From: Zobellella maritima
GTDB taxonomy: Bacteria; Pseudomonadota; Gammaproteobacteria; Enterobacterales; Aeromonadaceae
Direction of reading: 5' to 3'
NCBI RefSeq assembly: GCF_003075035.1
Contig: NZ_QCZE01000001.1
Location: 186,001-250,000, forward strand
Length of the DNA: 64,000 nucleotides
Shown: piece after piece, positions 8,111 through 17,000 of the stretch
Position numbering within the stretch: the first letter of the stretch is position 1
Layout of the letters: each line of letters begins with the position of its first letter
Program-made: the position numbers and the translations under genes
The notes under the pieces: generated by a model
Told to the model about the DNA's origin: nothing
The model's input: only the letters and a program-made list of their open reading frames with translations
The model's database searches: none

Positions 8111-10183
8111 TCAACTGTGGTGCACCGCCTCTCTGCTCATATCCGTGGGGAGCGCGAAGCTGGGCCTGTGTTGCAGCAGGTTCGTGATGTCGGCGGCCGG
8201 TAGCGGCTTGCTGAAAAAATACCCCTGGCCCTGATCACAGTGGTGGGTGCGCAGGTACGTCAGTTGCTCGGTGGTTTCTATGCCTTCTGCCAGCACCCTG
8301 AGCCCCAGGCTTTTGCCCATGGCGATGATGGCCCGGGCAATGGCGCCGGCACCCGGTTTAAGGTGGGCATCGCTCACGAAGCTTCTGTCTATCTTGAGTT
8401 GACTGAGCGGGAAGTGCTGCAGGTAGCTGAGTGAAGAATAGCCGGTACCGAAGTCATCGATGGACAGGCTGGCTCCTAATTTTCGCAGGCCATTCATGGC
8501 AATGATGGCGCTCTCTACATCACGCATCAGCAGGCTTTCGGTCAGCTCCAGCTCCAGATACTGGGGGGGCAGGCCCGTGACTCTCAGTACATTGGCAATC
8601 TGGGCTACCAGCCCGGACTGTCGGAATTGCAGGGCGGACAGGTTTACCGCCATTTTCAATGGTGGTAAACCCATCATCTGCCAGGCCTTGGCCTGTCGGC
8701 AGGCAGTGTTGAGTACCCATTCGCCGATGGGCACGATCAACCCGCTTTCTTCCGCCAGCGGGATAAAATCGGCCGGCGAGATCATGCCCCGTTCAGGATG
8801 GCGCCAGCGCAGCAGTGCCTCGACACCGAAGATGCGGCCATTCTCAAGATTCACCTGAGGTTGGTAGAACAGCTCCAGTTCGCCCCGGTTAAGGGCATGG
8901 CGCAGCTCCCGCTCCAGCTCCAGCCGGACCAGGGCGCCGGAGTTCATTTTCGCCAGATAGTTCTGGATACTGTTATGACCATTTTCCTTGGCCCAGTACA
9001 GGGCGGCGTCGGCGTTAATCATCAGGCGTTCTGCCGTGGTGCCGTCCTTGGGGTATTTACTGATCCCCATGCTGGCGGTAATAAACAATTCCTGGCCCGC
9101 GACAGGCAAGGGTTGCCGCAGGGCAATTGTGATCTTGTCCAGGACCCGGGTCAGGGTGTCCGGATCGGCGTTGTTCAAGACCAGAATGAACTCGTCACTA
9201 TTGATGCGGGCCACCGTATCGGTGCCCTCTACGCAGGACGAGAGCCGGCGGCTGACCACGCACAGCACTTCATCCCCTATCTTGTGTCCCAGGCTGTCAT
9301 TGATGGCCTTTAGTCGGTCCAGATCCAGGTAGACCACGGCAACCTGGCCCTTGTTCTGTCGTGCCTGACTGATGGCCTGCTCGAGGCGATCATGCAACAA
9401 GGTTCGGTTGGGAAGGGCGGTCAGAGGATCATGGGTGGCTTGATAGGTCAGGGTGCTGGTGGTCCGAAACAGGCGCTCGTTGGCGTCTCGCAGTTGGCGG
9501 GATTCCTGCCGAAGGGCCGCCGTCAGCTGCCGGGTCTGTCTGAGCTGGAAGACATAGAGCAGCAGCAGCACGAGCCCGCTGATAACCGGGGCGGCCAGGT
9601 AGACGCTATGCCGGTTGTCGGTGAATTCGCGGACGATCTGGTCGCCGCGTACCTCGGCACTGACCAGGTATTCCCTGGTCAGCTCGAGCAGCGGCTGTCG
9701 GATGGGCTGCAGCAGTTCACGAATGGCCAGATAGTCGGGGTCAAGGGGGACGGGGTCGACCCGGGGCAGCCGCATGTCCACTTCTGCGAGGGCGGCTTTC
9801 AGCTCCAGGTACAGAGCCCTTACCTTTGGGGATTCAAGGAGACCTCGGTTGGCGTCGCCTTCTTCGAACAGGGCAAGCCGGCTGTACAGCAGTTCGAAAT
9901 TCAGCTGCAGCTGTTCCCGGCTCACCTGGCTATGGGGGTCAGGATGAACATAGACCCCTAATGAGTCCCAAAAGCGGTCCAGCTCTTCATAGGTCTTGTG
10001 CAAGGTATGAGTATGGTGGCCGATACTGAGATTGGTGAGGTCATTAACCCGGCTCAGCTCCCGGAAGGAGGCTGCCAGGCTGAGCAGAAACAACAGCAGC
10101 ACCAGCACCAGCACCAGGGTAGAGAGCGGGCGCCTTTTGAGGGCTGGGCTGTGCACATCCTTGGTGGCGGCAGTCGCGGTCAT
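8111..10183 (-). CDS. GGDEF-EAL protein, copy 2 (degenerate GGDEF)
   Basis: The 690-residue protein has the same layout as copy 1: TM near residues 18-40, a periplasmic segment, a second TM (APVISGLVLLLLYVF), then GGDEF and EAL. The GGDEF signature is NSDEF and the upstream RxxD is lost (EGTD), so diguanylate cyclase activity is unlikely. The EAL domain retains EALLRW, NLSALQF, ELELTES, DDFGTGYSS, KIDRSF and AEGIET and should be an active phosphodiesterase. The ATG is 7 bases after the stop of the small periplasmic gene, so both are in one operon behind the c-di-GMP riboswitch. A feedback loop on c-di-GMP degradation is inferred. Confidence 0.92.
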   Translation of the reverse strand: MTATAATKDVHSPALKRRPLSTLVLVLVLLLFLLSLAASFRELSRVNDLTNLSIGHHTHTLHKTYEELDRFWDSLGVYVHPDPHSQVSREQLQLNFELLYSRLALFEEGDANRGLLESPKVRALYLELKAALAEVDMRLPRVDPVPLDPDYLAIRELLQPIRQPLLELTREYLVSAEVRGDQIVREFTDNRHSVYLAAPVISGLVLLLLYVFQLRQTRQLTAALRQESRQLRDANERLFRTTSTLTYQATHDPLTALPNRTLLHDRLEQAISQARQNKGQVAVVYLDLDRLKAINDSLGHKIGDEVLCVVSRRLSSCVEGTDTVARINSDEFILVLNNADPDTLTRVLDKITIALRQPLPVAGQELFITASMGISKYPKDGTTAERLMINADAALYWAKENGHNSIQNYLAKMNSGALVRLELERELRHALNRGELELFYQPQVNLENGRIFGVEALLRWRHPERGMISPADFIPLAEESGLIVPIGEWVLNTACRQAKAWQMMGLPPLKMAVNLSALQFRQSGLVAQIANVLRVTGLPPQYLELELTESLLMRDVESAIIAMNGLRKLGASLSIDDFGTGYSSLSYLQHFPLSQLKIDRSFVSDAHLKPGAGAIARAIIAMGKSLGLRVLAEGIETTEQLTYLRTHHCDQGQGYFFSKPLPAADITNLLQHRPSFALPTDMSREAVHHS

Positions 10184-10190
10184 GGCCGCC

Positions 10191-10670
10191 TTACCTGACA
10201 GTCAAGCGGCGGAGCTGCCAGATCATCTTGCTGTCGGTGTCCAGGGACCGCAGCTCGGGGTAGTCATCCAGCGGATAGATGATCCACAAGGGCCCCTTGT
10301 CACGAATGCGCATATAGTTGCCGTTGCGTTTATAGGCGATGATCACCGGATAGCGAGCCAACTCATCCCAGCTCAGCTCCGTCTTGTAGTTGTTCAGGGC
10401 CCGGGCTTCCACGTTGCGGCCCTGGGCACCGAGACTGGTCAGCAGCCGGCTGATAGGCACGCCGGTAAAGGTCTGCACCCCTTCGCTCCAGGGGGTACGG
10501 GTGCGCAGGGTGATGGGCTCCATGGCTTCGAGGGCAGCGATATCCAAATCGGTTTGACTGTTGTCATGAAGCACAACCGTCAGCACGGTCGGGCCCTCAG
10601 CGCGGGCCGGCTGAACGGTGAACAGCAACAGTATGACCAGTAGTGCGTAGAATCCTTTACCTAAATACAA
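10191..10670 (-). CDS. Small periplasmic protein with oxidoreductase molybdopterin-binding-like fold
   Basis: The 159-residue product has a signal peptide ending at PARA-E and a single domain whose motifs (FTGVPISRLL, ARALNNYKTEL, PVIIAYKRNG, IRDKGPLWIIYPLDD) are typical of the short sulfite-oxidase-like domains found beside sensory GGDEF or histidine kinase genes. The mature part has no cysteine, so it lacks the Cys ligand of true molybdoenzymes and probably binds another ligand or the periplasmic part of its partner. TTG at 10670 was chosen: GGGAGAGA precedes it by 6 bases and the ATG at 10703 lies inside the riboswitch. It is the first gene of the operon with the EAL gene at 8111-10183. 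Confidence 0.8.
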   Translation of the reverse strand: MYLGKGFYALLVILLLFTVQPARAEGPTVLTVVLHDNSQTDLDIAALEAMEPITLRTRTPWSEGVQTFTGVPISRLLTSLGAQGRNVEARALNNYKTELSWDELARYPVIIAYKRNGNYMRIRDKGPLWIIYPLDDYPELRSLDTDSKMIWQLRRLTVR

Positions 10671-10686
10671 AGTTAATCTCTCCCAG

Positions 10687-10765
10687 GGCGGCCCCGCTGT
10701 CATAGGCGATTGCCCTTAGACCGGTAGCTTTGCGTCCCCGTCTTTCGTTCGGGGGTGCCTTTCTA
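10687..10765 (-). promoter_or_regulatory. c-di-GMP-I (GEMM-I) riboswitch
   Basis: The minus strand reads GGCA, a CCCCG/CGGGG hairpin containing CGAAAG, then GGGACGCAAAGC-type core (ACGCAAAGCTACCGG), TCTAAGGGC, and the 3' motif ATGACAGCGGGGCCGCC. These are the conserved blocks of GEMM-I in order, with the GNRA tetraloop and the receptor side. The P1 3' strand (GCC at 10687) is only two bases from the GGGAGAGA ribosome binding site and there is no terminator, which points to control of translation. A -10 box TATACT lies at 10813-10808 on the minus strand. Confidence 0.9.
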
Positions 10766-11170
10766 ACAGGATACACCGCCCGCCTGTTATCATTCGGCGA
10801 GTGTAGCAGTATAAAACTGAATTGTACTTGATAAGGCGCCAATCTGTAAAAGAAAAGGCCGCTTCGACAGGGTGCATATTCATTATTTTTACCCGAGATG
10901 TCTTGAAGGCGGAGCCATGGCTACTCCGGTCGGTTTGATGGCTGTCCGGGCGGAGCTGGACCAGGGGAGCCTATTCCGGATATTGCCGCTATGATTGGTA
11001 TCAGATTTCATTCTACCGGGGGCCGGACAGACCATTAGCAAATTGATATGAGCGTCAACCTGTTACCGAACTGTGAGCGGATTGGTATTTTGTTCTCTGT
11101 GGTCTGAATCGTATGGAATGAGTATGTTATGCTCTTCCTTCAAGGACTCAAATAACCCAGGATTAAGCCT
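10766..11170. other. Intergenic region between divergent riboswitch operon and BCCT gene
   Basis: About 400 bases without a gene. It holds the minus-strand promoter (-10 at 10813-10808) of the c-di-GMP operon and presumably the promoter of the BCCT transporter. No recognisable riboswitch or clear operator was seen in front of the transporter. Confidence 0.5.
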
Positions 11171-12808
11171 ATGACTGAAAAAGAAAAAGACGAGCCGGGC
11201 ATCATGTCGCCCGATGGTGACGTCAATCCCATCGATACCGACTATCAGATTGGGCAAGACAATATCGCGCTGAAGATAGGCCCTTTCGGCCTGGATATTC
11301 ATGATCGGGTCTTTATGATTTCGGGCCTGGCTATCGTGGCCTTTGTCCTGCTGGCGCTGATATTCCAGACCCAGGTTGAGCCTCTGTTTGGCGGAATACG
11401 GTCATGGCTGACCTCTAATCTGGACTGGTTTTTTCTGAGTGCCGGCAATATTTTTGTGCTGGTCTGTCTGGCGCTGATTATTTCTCCGCTGGGGCGGGTA
11501 CGCATCGGTGGCACCAAGGCGACACCGGACTATAGCTATGCGGGCTGGTTTTCCATGCTGTTTGCCGCCGGTATGGGTATCGGCCTGATGTTTTACGGTG
11601 TATCCGAACCCCTGTCCCATTTCAACAGTTCGCTGGCGGGTACAGCAACCGAAAACGGGGTACGCACCGACTGGGCGCCCCTGGCCGGGGCCGCCGGGGA
11701 TGCGTTGGGTGCAGAGCGCCTGGGGATGGCCGCCACCATTTATCACTGGGGGCTGCACCCCTGGGCGATATATGCGGTTCTGGCACTGGGGCTGGCGATC
11801 TTCTCCTACAACAAGGGTTTGCCCCTGACCATGCGCTCGGTGTTCTATCCCTTGCTGGGTGAGCGGGTCTGGGGCTGGCCAGGCCATGTGATTGATATCC
11901 TGGCGGTGGTGGCGACCCTGTTCGGGCTGGCGACCTCCCTTGGCCTGGGGGCTTCACAGGCCAGTGCCGGCCTGAACTACCTCTTTGGTCTGCCCACCGG
12001 TACCACCACCGAAATTGTCCTGGTGATAGTGATCACCGCCGTCGCCCTGATTTCCGTGCTGGCCGGTCTGGATGCCGGGGTCAAGCGGCTGTCCGAAATC
12101 AACATGGTTCTGGCGGCCTTGTTGCTGCTGTTCGTGATTGTCGTCGGCCCGACGCTGGCCATCCTGACCGGCTTCTTTGCCAACCTGGTTGCCTATATCG
12201 AATACCTGCCGGCGTTATCCAACCCGGTTGGCCGTGAAGACGCCAATTTCTCCCAGGGATGGACTTCTTTCTACTGGGCCTGGTGGATTTCCTGGTCTCC
12301 TTTCGTTGGTATGTTTATTGCCCGGGTTTCCCGTGGTCGAACCGTGCGTGAGTTCATGATTTCGGTCCTGCTAATCCCATCTGCCGCCTGTGTACTGTGG
12401 ATGACGGCATTTGGCAGTACCGCCATCCATCAAGTGATCGAGGGCTACGAGGGCGTGGTCAATGCGGCACTGCCGCTGCAGCTGTTTACCATGCTCGATC
12501 AGTTACCCATGTCGCAAATCACCTCATTCCTGGGTATTGTGCTGGTCGTGGTGTTTTTTGTGACCTCCTCCGACTCGGGCTCCCTGGTTATCGATACCAT
12601 TGCCGCCGGCGGCAAGGTGAATGCGCCCAAGCCGCAGCGGGTATTCTGGTGTACCTTCGAAGGATTGGTGGCCATTGCCCTGATCCTCGGGGGAGGCTTG
12701 GTCGCCCTGCAGGCGATGGCGGTCTCCACCGGCTTTCCCTTTACCATAGTGCTGCTGACGTCCTGTGTCGCGCTGATCAAAGGGTTGGCATCGGAGCCGC
12801 GGGGGTAA
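11171..12808 (+). CDS. BCCT family betaine/carnitine/choline-type transporter
   Basis: This 545-residue secondary transporter shows the hydrophobic pattern of the BCCT family (12 TM helices) and its signatures: GWFSMLFAAGMGIGLMFYGVSEP near residues 120-142, and the tryptophan-rich WTSFYWAWWISWSPFVGMFIARVSRGRT segment near 360-388, which lines the trimethylammonium site. The VTSSDSGSLVIDT motif near 460 is also typical. Members take up glycine betaine, choline, carnitine or ectoine with Na+ or H+. The exact substrate cannot be read from sequence. The C-terminal tail is short, without a long osmosensory extension. The start ATG is preceded by CCAGGATTAAGCCT. The cNMP/CBS gene follows 85 bases later. 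Confidence 0.92.
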   Translation: MTEKEKDEPGIMSPDGDVNPIDTDYQIGQDNIALKIGPFGLDIHDRVFMISGLAIVAFVLLALIFQTQVEPLFGGIRSWLTSNLDWFFLSAGNIFVLVCLALIISPLGRVRIGGTKATPDYSYAGWFSMLFAAGMGIGLMFYGVSEPLSHFNSSLAGTATENGVRTDWAPLAGAAGDALGAERLGMAATIYHWGLHPWAIYAVLALGLAIFSYNKGLPLTMRSVFYPLLGERVWGWPGHVIDILAVVATLFGLATSLGLGASQASAGLNYLFGLPTGTTTEIVLVIVITAVALISVLAGLDAGVKRLSEINMVLAALLLLFVIVVGPTLAILTGFFANLVAYIEYLPALSNPVGREDANFSQGWTSFYWAWWISWSPFVGMFIARVSRGRTVREFMISVLLIPSAACVLWMTAFGSTAIHQVIEGYEGVVNAALPLQLFTMLDQLPMSQITSFLGIVLVVVFFVTSSDSGSLVIDTIAAGGKVNAPKPQRVFWCTFEGLVAIALILGGGLVALQAMAVSTGFPFTIVLLTSCVALIKGLASEPRG

Positions 12809-12893
12809 TCCTGTCCGAAACATATGTGGCTCATAGGGCAGGTAGGCGTTTCGGCGCCACCTGCCTTTTTCGTTTTGTTTAAGAGGGTGTCAG

Positions 12894-14777
12894 ATGGAAG
12901 TCGAACAGCTGGAGATACTGGGATTCATCCGCCAATTTGCGCCCTTCGACAGCTTGCCGGAGAAGGCGCAGGAGCATGTCGCCCGCCATATAGAAGTGGC
13001 CTATTACCGGGCGGGCACCACTATCTGCGAATATGGCGACAAGCTTCAGGATCTATACCTGATCCGTAGCGGGGCGGTGGAAACTTATCGCCGTTCTGGC
13101 GAGCTTTATAACCGCCTGAGCGAAGGTAACCTGTTTGGGCAGATGGCCCTGCTGATGAATAACCGGGTGCGGTTACCGGCGAAGGCGCTGGAAGATACGC
13201 TGCTGTATTGCATACCCGAAACCATCTTTACCGAACTGGTCGAGAAGTATGAGCAGTTTGCCGATTTTGTCGAGGTGGCAGACAGAGACAGGCTCCGACA
13301 GGCGGTTTCCGAGCGTGAGGACGCCAACCAGTTGATGACGTCAACGGTTCGCACCCTGATTGCCAGGGAACCGGTGACCATCACCACCACGGCCACCATC
13401 CGTGAGGCGGCGGTAAGAATGACCGAAGAAGGAGTGTCCTCCATCCTGGTGGAGTATCCGCAGCAGGAACAGCCGACGGAAAGTGATCATTGCCTGGCGG
13501 GCATTATCACCGATCGCGACCTGAGGACCCGGGTGCTGGCAGCCGGACTTTCTCCGGATGCCCCTGTGGTGGATATCATGTCGGGGGATGTGATCTCCCT
13601 GGAAAGTGGCCAGCTGGTGTTCGAAGCCATGTTGACCATGCTCCGTTACAATCTGCACCATCTGCCGGTACTGCATCGCCGCCGGCCGATCGGGGTGGTT
13701 GCCCTGTCGGACCTGGTGCGTTACGAAACCCAGAGCAGCCTGTTTATGGTCGGCAGCATTTTCCGGCAGCATACGGTGGCGGAGCTGCAGGCGCTGGCGA
13801 GCGAGGTAAAGTCCTGCTTTGTCCGCCTGGTCAATGAGGATGCCAACTCCCATATGGTGGGCAGTGCCATGGCGGTGATTGGTCGCAGTTTCAAGCAGCG
13901 CTTGCTGGAGCTGGCAGAGGAGCAGCTGGGACCGCCGCCTGTCCCCTACTGTTTTCTGGCACTGGGCTCCATGGCGCGTGATGAGCAGCTGATAGTGACC
14001 GATCAGGATAACGCCTTTATTCTTGATAATCGCTACAATCCAGCTCAACATGGCGACTACTTTCAGGCATTGGCCCAGTTTGTCAGCGACGGGCTGGCGG
14101 CCTGTGGTTACAGCTATTGCAAGGGGGGGATCATGGCGACCAATCCCAAGTGGCAGAAAACCCGGCGAGAGTGGGAGCAATGTTTCAGCGACTGGATTGA
14201 TAATCCCACCCCGGAGTCCCTGTTGCACAGCTCGATCTTCTTTGACCTGGATGGCGTCTGGGGGAAAATCGAGTGGGCGGCGCAGCTGAACACCCTGATC
14301 CGGCGGCGGGCCAAGCGCAGCCCGCGTTTCCTGGCATGCATGGCACGCAATGCCCTGAACCGGACACCGCCGCTTGGTTTTTTCAAGAACTTTGTGATGG
14401 AGCAGGACGGCAAACACAATAACTCGATTAATCTCAAGCGCAGGGGCACGGCACCGCTGGCCGATTTGATCCGGGTTCATGCGTTGGCGGTTGGCTCCCG
14501 GGCGCAGAATTCCTTTGAGCGGCTGCAGGACGTTATCGAGGCGGGTATTCTGCCCAAGGGGCGGGGGCCCGACCTACGCGATGCCATGGAGTTCATTGCC
14601 ATGGTGCGAATTCGTCATCAGGTCTTCGATATTGAAGCAGGACGCGAGCCGGACAACAATATCGAGCCGGACTCCTTGTCTGATTTTGAACGCAGAAACC
14701 TGAAGGATGCCTTCCAGATCCTCAGCAATGCCCAGAAGTTTCTGAAGTTCCGTTATCAGCCAAACCGCATAACCTGA
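12894..14777 (+). CDS. cNMP-binding / CBS-pair / DUF294 nucleotidyltransferase-like protein
   Basis: The 627-residue protein has an N-terminal cyclic-nucleotide-binding domain (GNLFGQMALL near residue 80), two CBS repeats at about 145-280 (MTSTVRTLIAREPVTI; VVDIMSGDVISLESGQ), a DUF294 nucleotidyltransferase-like domain (LGSMARDEQLIVTDQDNA near 360), and a C-terminal substrate-binding helical domain (GKHNNSINLKRRGTAPLADLIR). Proteins of this layout occur with a DEDDh exonuclease and often with an acetate or solute permease, as in Pseudomonas. The same pair lies here beside a BCCT transporter. A regulatory role sensing nucleotides is inferred. The stop precedes the exonuclease GTG start by 9 bases, so they form an operon. 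Confidence 0.88.
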   Translation: MEVEQLEILGFIRQFAPFDSLPEKAQEHVARHIEVAYYRAGTTICEYGDKLQDLYLIRSGAVETYRRSGELYNRLSEGNLFGQMALLMNNRVRLPAKALEDTLLYCIPETIFTELVEKYEQFADFVEVADRDRLRQAVSEREDANQLMTSTVRTLIAREPVTITTTATIREAAVRMTEEGVSSILVEYPQQEQPTESDHCLAGIITDRDLRTRVLAAGLSPDAPVVDIMSGDVISLESGQLVFEAMLTMLRYNLHHLPVLHRRRPIGVVALSDLVRYETQSSLFMVGSIFRQHTVAELQALASEVKSCFVRLVNEDANSHMVGSAMAVIGRSFKQRLLELAEEQLGPPPVPYCFLALGSMARDEQLIVTDQDNAFILDNRYNPAQHGDYFQALAQFVSDGLAACGYSYCKGGIMATNPKWQKTRREWEQCFSDWIDNPTPESLLHSSIFFDLDGVWGKIEWAAQLNTLIRRRAKRSPRFLACMARNALNRTPPLGFFKNFVMEQDGKHNNSINLKRRGTAPLADLIRVHALAVGSRAQNSFERLQDVIEAGILPKGRGPDLRDAMEFIAMVRIRHQVFDIEAGREPDNNIEPDSLSDFERRNLKDAFQILSNAQKFLKFRYQPNRIT

Positions 14778-14786
14778 GGTGACTGC

Positions 14787-15524
14787 GTGCTTTATTTAGG
14801 ACCTGAAGAACAAACAGCCAAGGAGGCGCCGATACCGGACTGGCCTAGCTGCTTTCAGCAGCTGGCGGCAACCGCCAAGGATCCCCGTCTGCAGCACTTT
14901 TATCAGGCGGGGGTGGTCGCGGCCGATACACCGCTGTCCAAGGTGCCGTTTGTGGCGATAGACTTTGAAACCACCGGCCTGGACCCGAATGTACACGGCA
15001 TTGTCAGCATTGGCCTGGTGCCGTTTGATATACATCGTATCCATTGCCGGCGAGCCCGGCACTGGATTGTAAAACCGCGCAAACCCCTGGGTAAAGAATC
15101 GGTGGTTATCCATGGCATTACCCATGCCGATGTCAGGCAGGCTCCGGATTTGCTTCGTATTCTGGAGCCATTGCTGGCCGCCCTGGCCGGACGCATCCTG
15201 GTGGTTCACCACAGGGGCATAGAGCGCGCCTTTTTCGATGCCGCACTCAGGGAACGACTGAAGGAAGGGATCCGTTTTCCGGTGGTCGATACCATGGATC
15301 TCGAAGCCCGCCTGCACCGTGGCAAGGCTACCGGTTTATGGGCCCGGATGTTGGGGCGCAAGCCGATCTCCATTCGCCTTGCCGACAGCCGGAGCCGGTA
15401 CCATTTGCCCTACTATCAGCCCCATCATGCGCTCACCGATGCATTGGCGACGGCGGAGTTGCTACAGGCTCAGATAGCGCACCATTATACGCCAGAGACG
15501 CAGATACAGGAGATTTGGCGGTAA
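14787..15524 (+). CDS. DEDDh 3'-5' exonuclease (DnaQ-like)
   Basis: The 245-residue protein has the DnaQ-type exonuclease fold: Exo I FVAIDFETTGLD near residues 53-64 (Asp and Glu ligands), Exo II around RILVVHHRGIERAFFD near 140, and Exo III HHALTDALATAELL near 215, with His and Asp five residues apart. It is not the Pol III epsilon subunit itself, because it lacks the polymerase-binding tail and sits with the DUF294 gene. GTG at 14787 is the start, after a GAGGTG ribosome site. The partner gene upstream suggests a shared nucleotide-related function that is unknown. Confidence 0.85.
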   Translation: MLYLGPEEQTAKEAPIPDWPSCFQQLAATAKDPRLQHFYQAGVVAADTPLSKVPFVAIDFETTGLDPNVHGIVSIGLVPFDIHRIHCRRARHWIVKPRKPLGKESVVIHGITHADVRQAPDLLRILEPLLAALAGRILVVHHRGIERAFFDAALRERLKEGIRFPVVDTMDLEARLHRGKATGLWARMLGRKPISIRLADSRSRYHLPYYQPHHALTDALATAELLQAQIAHHYTPETQIQEIWR

Positions 15525-15768
15525 CGAGTCAAGGCCGCCTATCGCTGCAATGGCTTTATGGCAACGGGAAGGAGGCTCGGCTAGATACAAAGAGGCAGAA
15601 GGACTTACGCGGTCGACAAGCCGGGCATATATCCTTGCGGGCTCGCTGCCTTGTTCACGAGGCGGAGGGCCGGTCGAGGAGTTTCCTTATGCCGCTGTTG
15701 AATGCCGGCGCTGCGATTTTTCCGATGTGCTCCGGAAGAAGAAGGACGGTATGTTCAGTGGGAGTGAT
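15525..15768. other. Intergenic region without recognisable gene
   Basis: The 244 bases between the exonuclease stop and the hairpin at 15769 hold no convincing coding sequence. Short frames here have no ribosome site and no recognisable product. Confidence 0.4.
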
Positions 15769-15800
15769 CCGGAGGCGGGGCCGCCTCCGGTATGTTTTTT
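15769..15800 (+). terminator. Strong hairpin terminator between exonuclease and arcA
   Basis: CCGGAGGCGG and CCGCCTCCGG (15769-15778 and 15781-15790) pair perfectly, and six T residues follow on the plus strand (15795-15800). It can end plus-strand transcripts from the DUF294-exonuclease unit. For arcA on the minus strand the hairpin lies just after the stop but has no T-run. Confidence 0.7.
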
Positions 15801-15811
15801 ACGGTCTGGGA

Positions 15812-16528
15812 TCAGTCTTCCAGATCGCCACAGAAGCGGTAACCTTCACCGTGAATGGTGGCGATGATTTCCGGGGAGTCTGGCACCGATTCAAAATGTT
15901 TGCGGATACGGCGGATGGTCACATCGACCGTCCTGTCATGGGGTTTCAGCTCCCTGCCCGTCATTTTCTTCAGCAGCTCTCCCCGGCTCTGGATCTGTCC
16001 CGGGTTTTCGCAAAAGTGGATCATGGCACGGAACTCACTGCGCGGCAGCTTGAACACTTCGCCATTGGGACTGACCAGTGCCCGGCTGTTGATGTCCAGC
16101 GTCCAGCCGTTGAAGCGGTAGGCTTCGACCTGCTTCTCTTCGTCGGCGGCCTCGGGTACCTGCATGGTCCGGCTCAGCAGGTTGCGAGCCCGGATGGTCA
16201 GTTCCCGTGGGTTGAATGGCTTGGTGATATAGTCGTCGGCACCGATTTCCAGCCCCAGGATCTTGTCGACCTCGTTGTCTCGGCCGGTGAGGAACATCAA
16301 GGCCAGGTTATGCTGTTCGCGCAGCTCCCGGGCCAGCAGTAGTCCGTTTTTACCGGGCAGGTTGATATCCATGATCACCAGGTTGATCTTGTTGGCCGAC
16401 AGCGCCTGGTGCATTTCTTCGCCGTCTGTGGCTTCCAGCACTGTATAACCTTCCGCCTCAAAAATGCTTTTGAGGGTGTTACGGGTGACCAGTTCGTCTT
16501 CAACGATAAGGATGTGTGGTGTCTGCAT
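15812..16528 (-). CDS. arcA: Aerobic respiration control response regulator ArcA
   Basis: This is a 238-residue OmpR-family regulator, the same length as E. coli ArcA. The receiver domain begins [19 protein letters not shown], with the acidic pocket ED, the phosphoacceptor Asp in [13 protein letters not shown] (about residue 54) and Lys in [11 protein letters not shown]. The winged-helix DNA-binding domain ends with [17 protein letters not shown]. ArcA represses respiratory genes when ArcB phosphorylates it under low oxygen. ArcB is not in the window. The ribosome site AGGT lies 8 bases before ATG 16528. In E. coli arcA also lies near lasT and the thr operon; here rraA and aceK lie between. 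Confidence 0.96.
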   Translation of the reverse strand: MQTPHILIVEDELVTRNTLKSIFEAEGYTVLEATDGEEMHQALSANKINLVIMDINLPGKNGLLLARELREQHNLALMFLTGRDNEVDKILGLEIGADDYITKPFNPRELTIRARNLLSRTMQVPEAADEEKQVEAYRFNGWTLDINSRALVSPNGEVFKLPRSEFRAMIHFCENPGQIQSRGELLKKMTGRELKPHDRTVDVTIRRIRKHFESVPDSPEIIATIHGEGYRFCGDLED

Positions 16529-17000
16529 GAGCGTACCTGTTTTTAGATATAGAAGGATTCGTTGTCAACAGCCGCTGCGGTTAAGGACATCTACCCAGGA
16601 AAGTGTAAGTAAGTCACGTCAACAAAGCCCAAGTAACATCGCTTAAACTTTCAACGTTGTCGTAAAAGTTCAGCCAGTTTAACTTGCATCCCATGCAGTT
16701 GCTGTCTCGGATTCAGGGTGTACGACACCAGAAATAGCCAGCGGTCCATCACAAAAGTTGTCTTATTTTAACAGTTAACAGGGGCATAACAACAGCCCCT
16801 TTGGAATGTTAAATAGTTTTAGGGCCATCACCAATCCAGGTCAAGCCGGGATTGAACAAAATGGGCGGCATGTTATACAACTATTCTAGGTGTCCGGAGG
16901 GCAGCTCTGGCTCCCGTGATCCGGATGGCATTTCCCGGGGGACGGGCATAGGCTGACAGTATCACTATCGCCCTTGTGACAGAGGGCAAAGGAGGCAAGG
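16529..17000. promoter_or_regulatory. Divergent arcA / rraA regulatory region
   Basis: A 470-base gene-free stretch lies between divergent arcA and rraA. A candidate rraA promoter is TTGAAC (16852-16857) and TATACA (16874-16879), with a 16-base spacer. A hairpin with arms AGGGGC/GCCCCT lies near 16780-16801. No clear FNR or ArcA box was identified by eye. Confidence 0.45.

Noticed and set aside
13341-14480. A 379-codon minus-strand frame opposite the DUF294 gene
   Set aside because: Shadow frame without a start context or known motif.
15525-15867. Short plus-strand frames downstream of the exonuclease
   Set aside because: They lack ribosome sites, cross the strong hairpin and overlap the arcA end.
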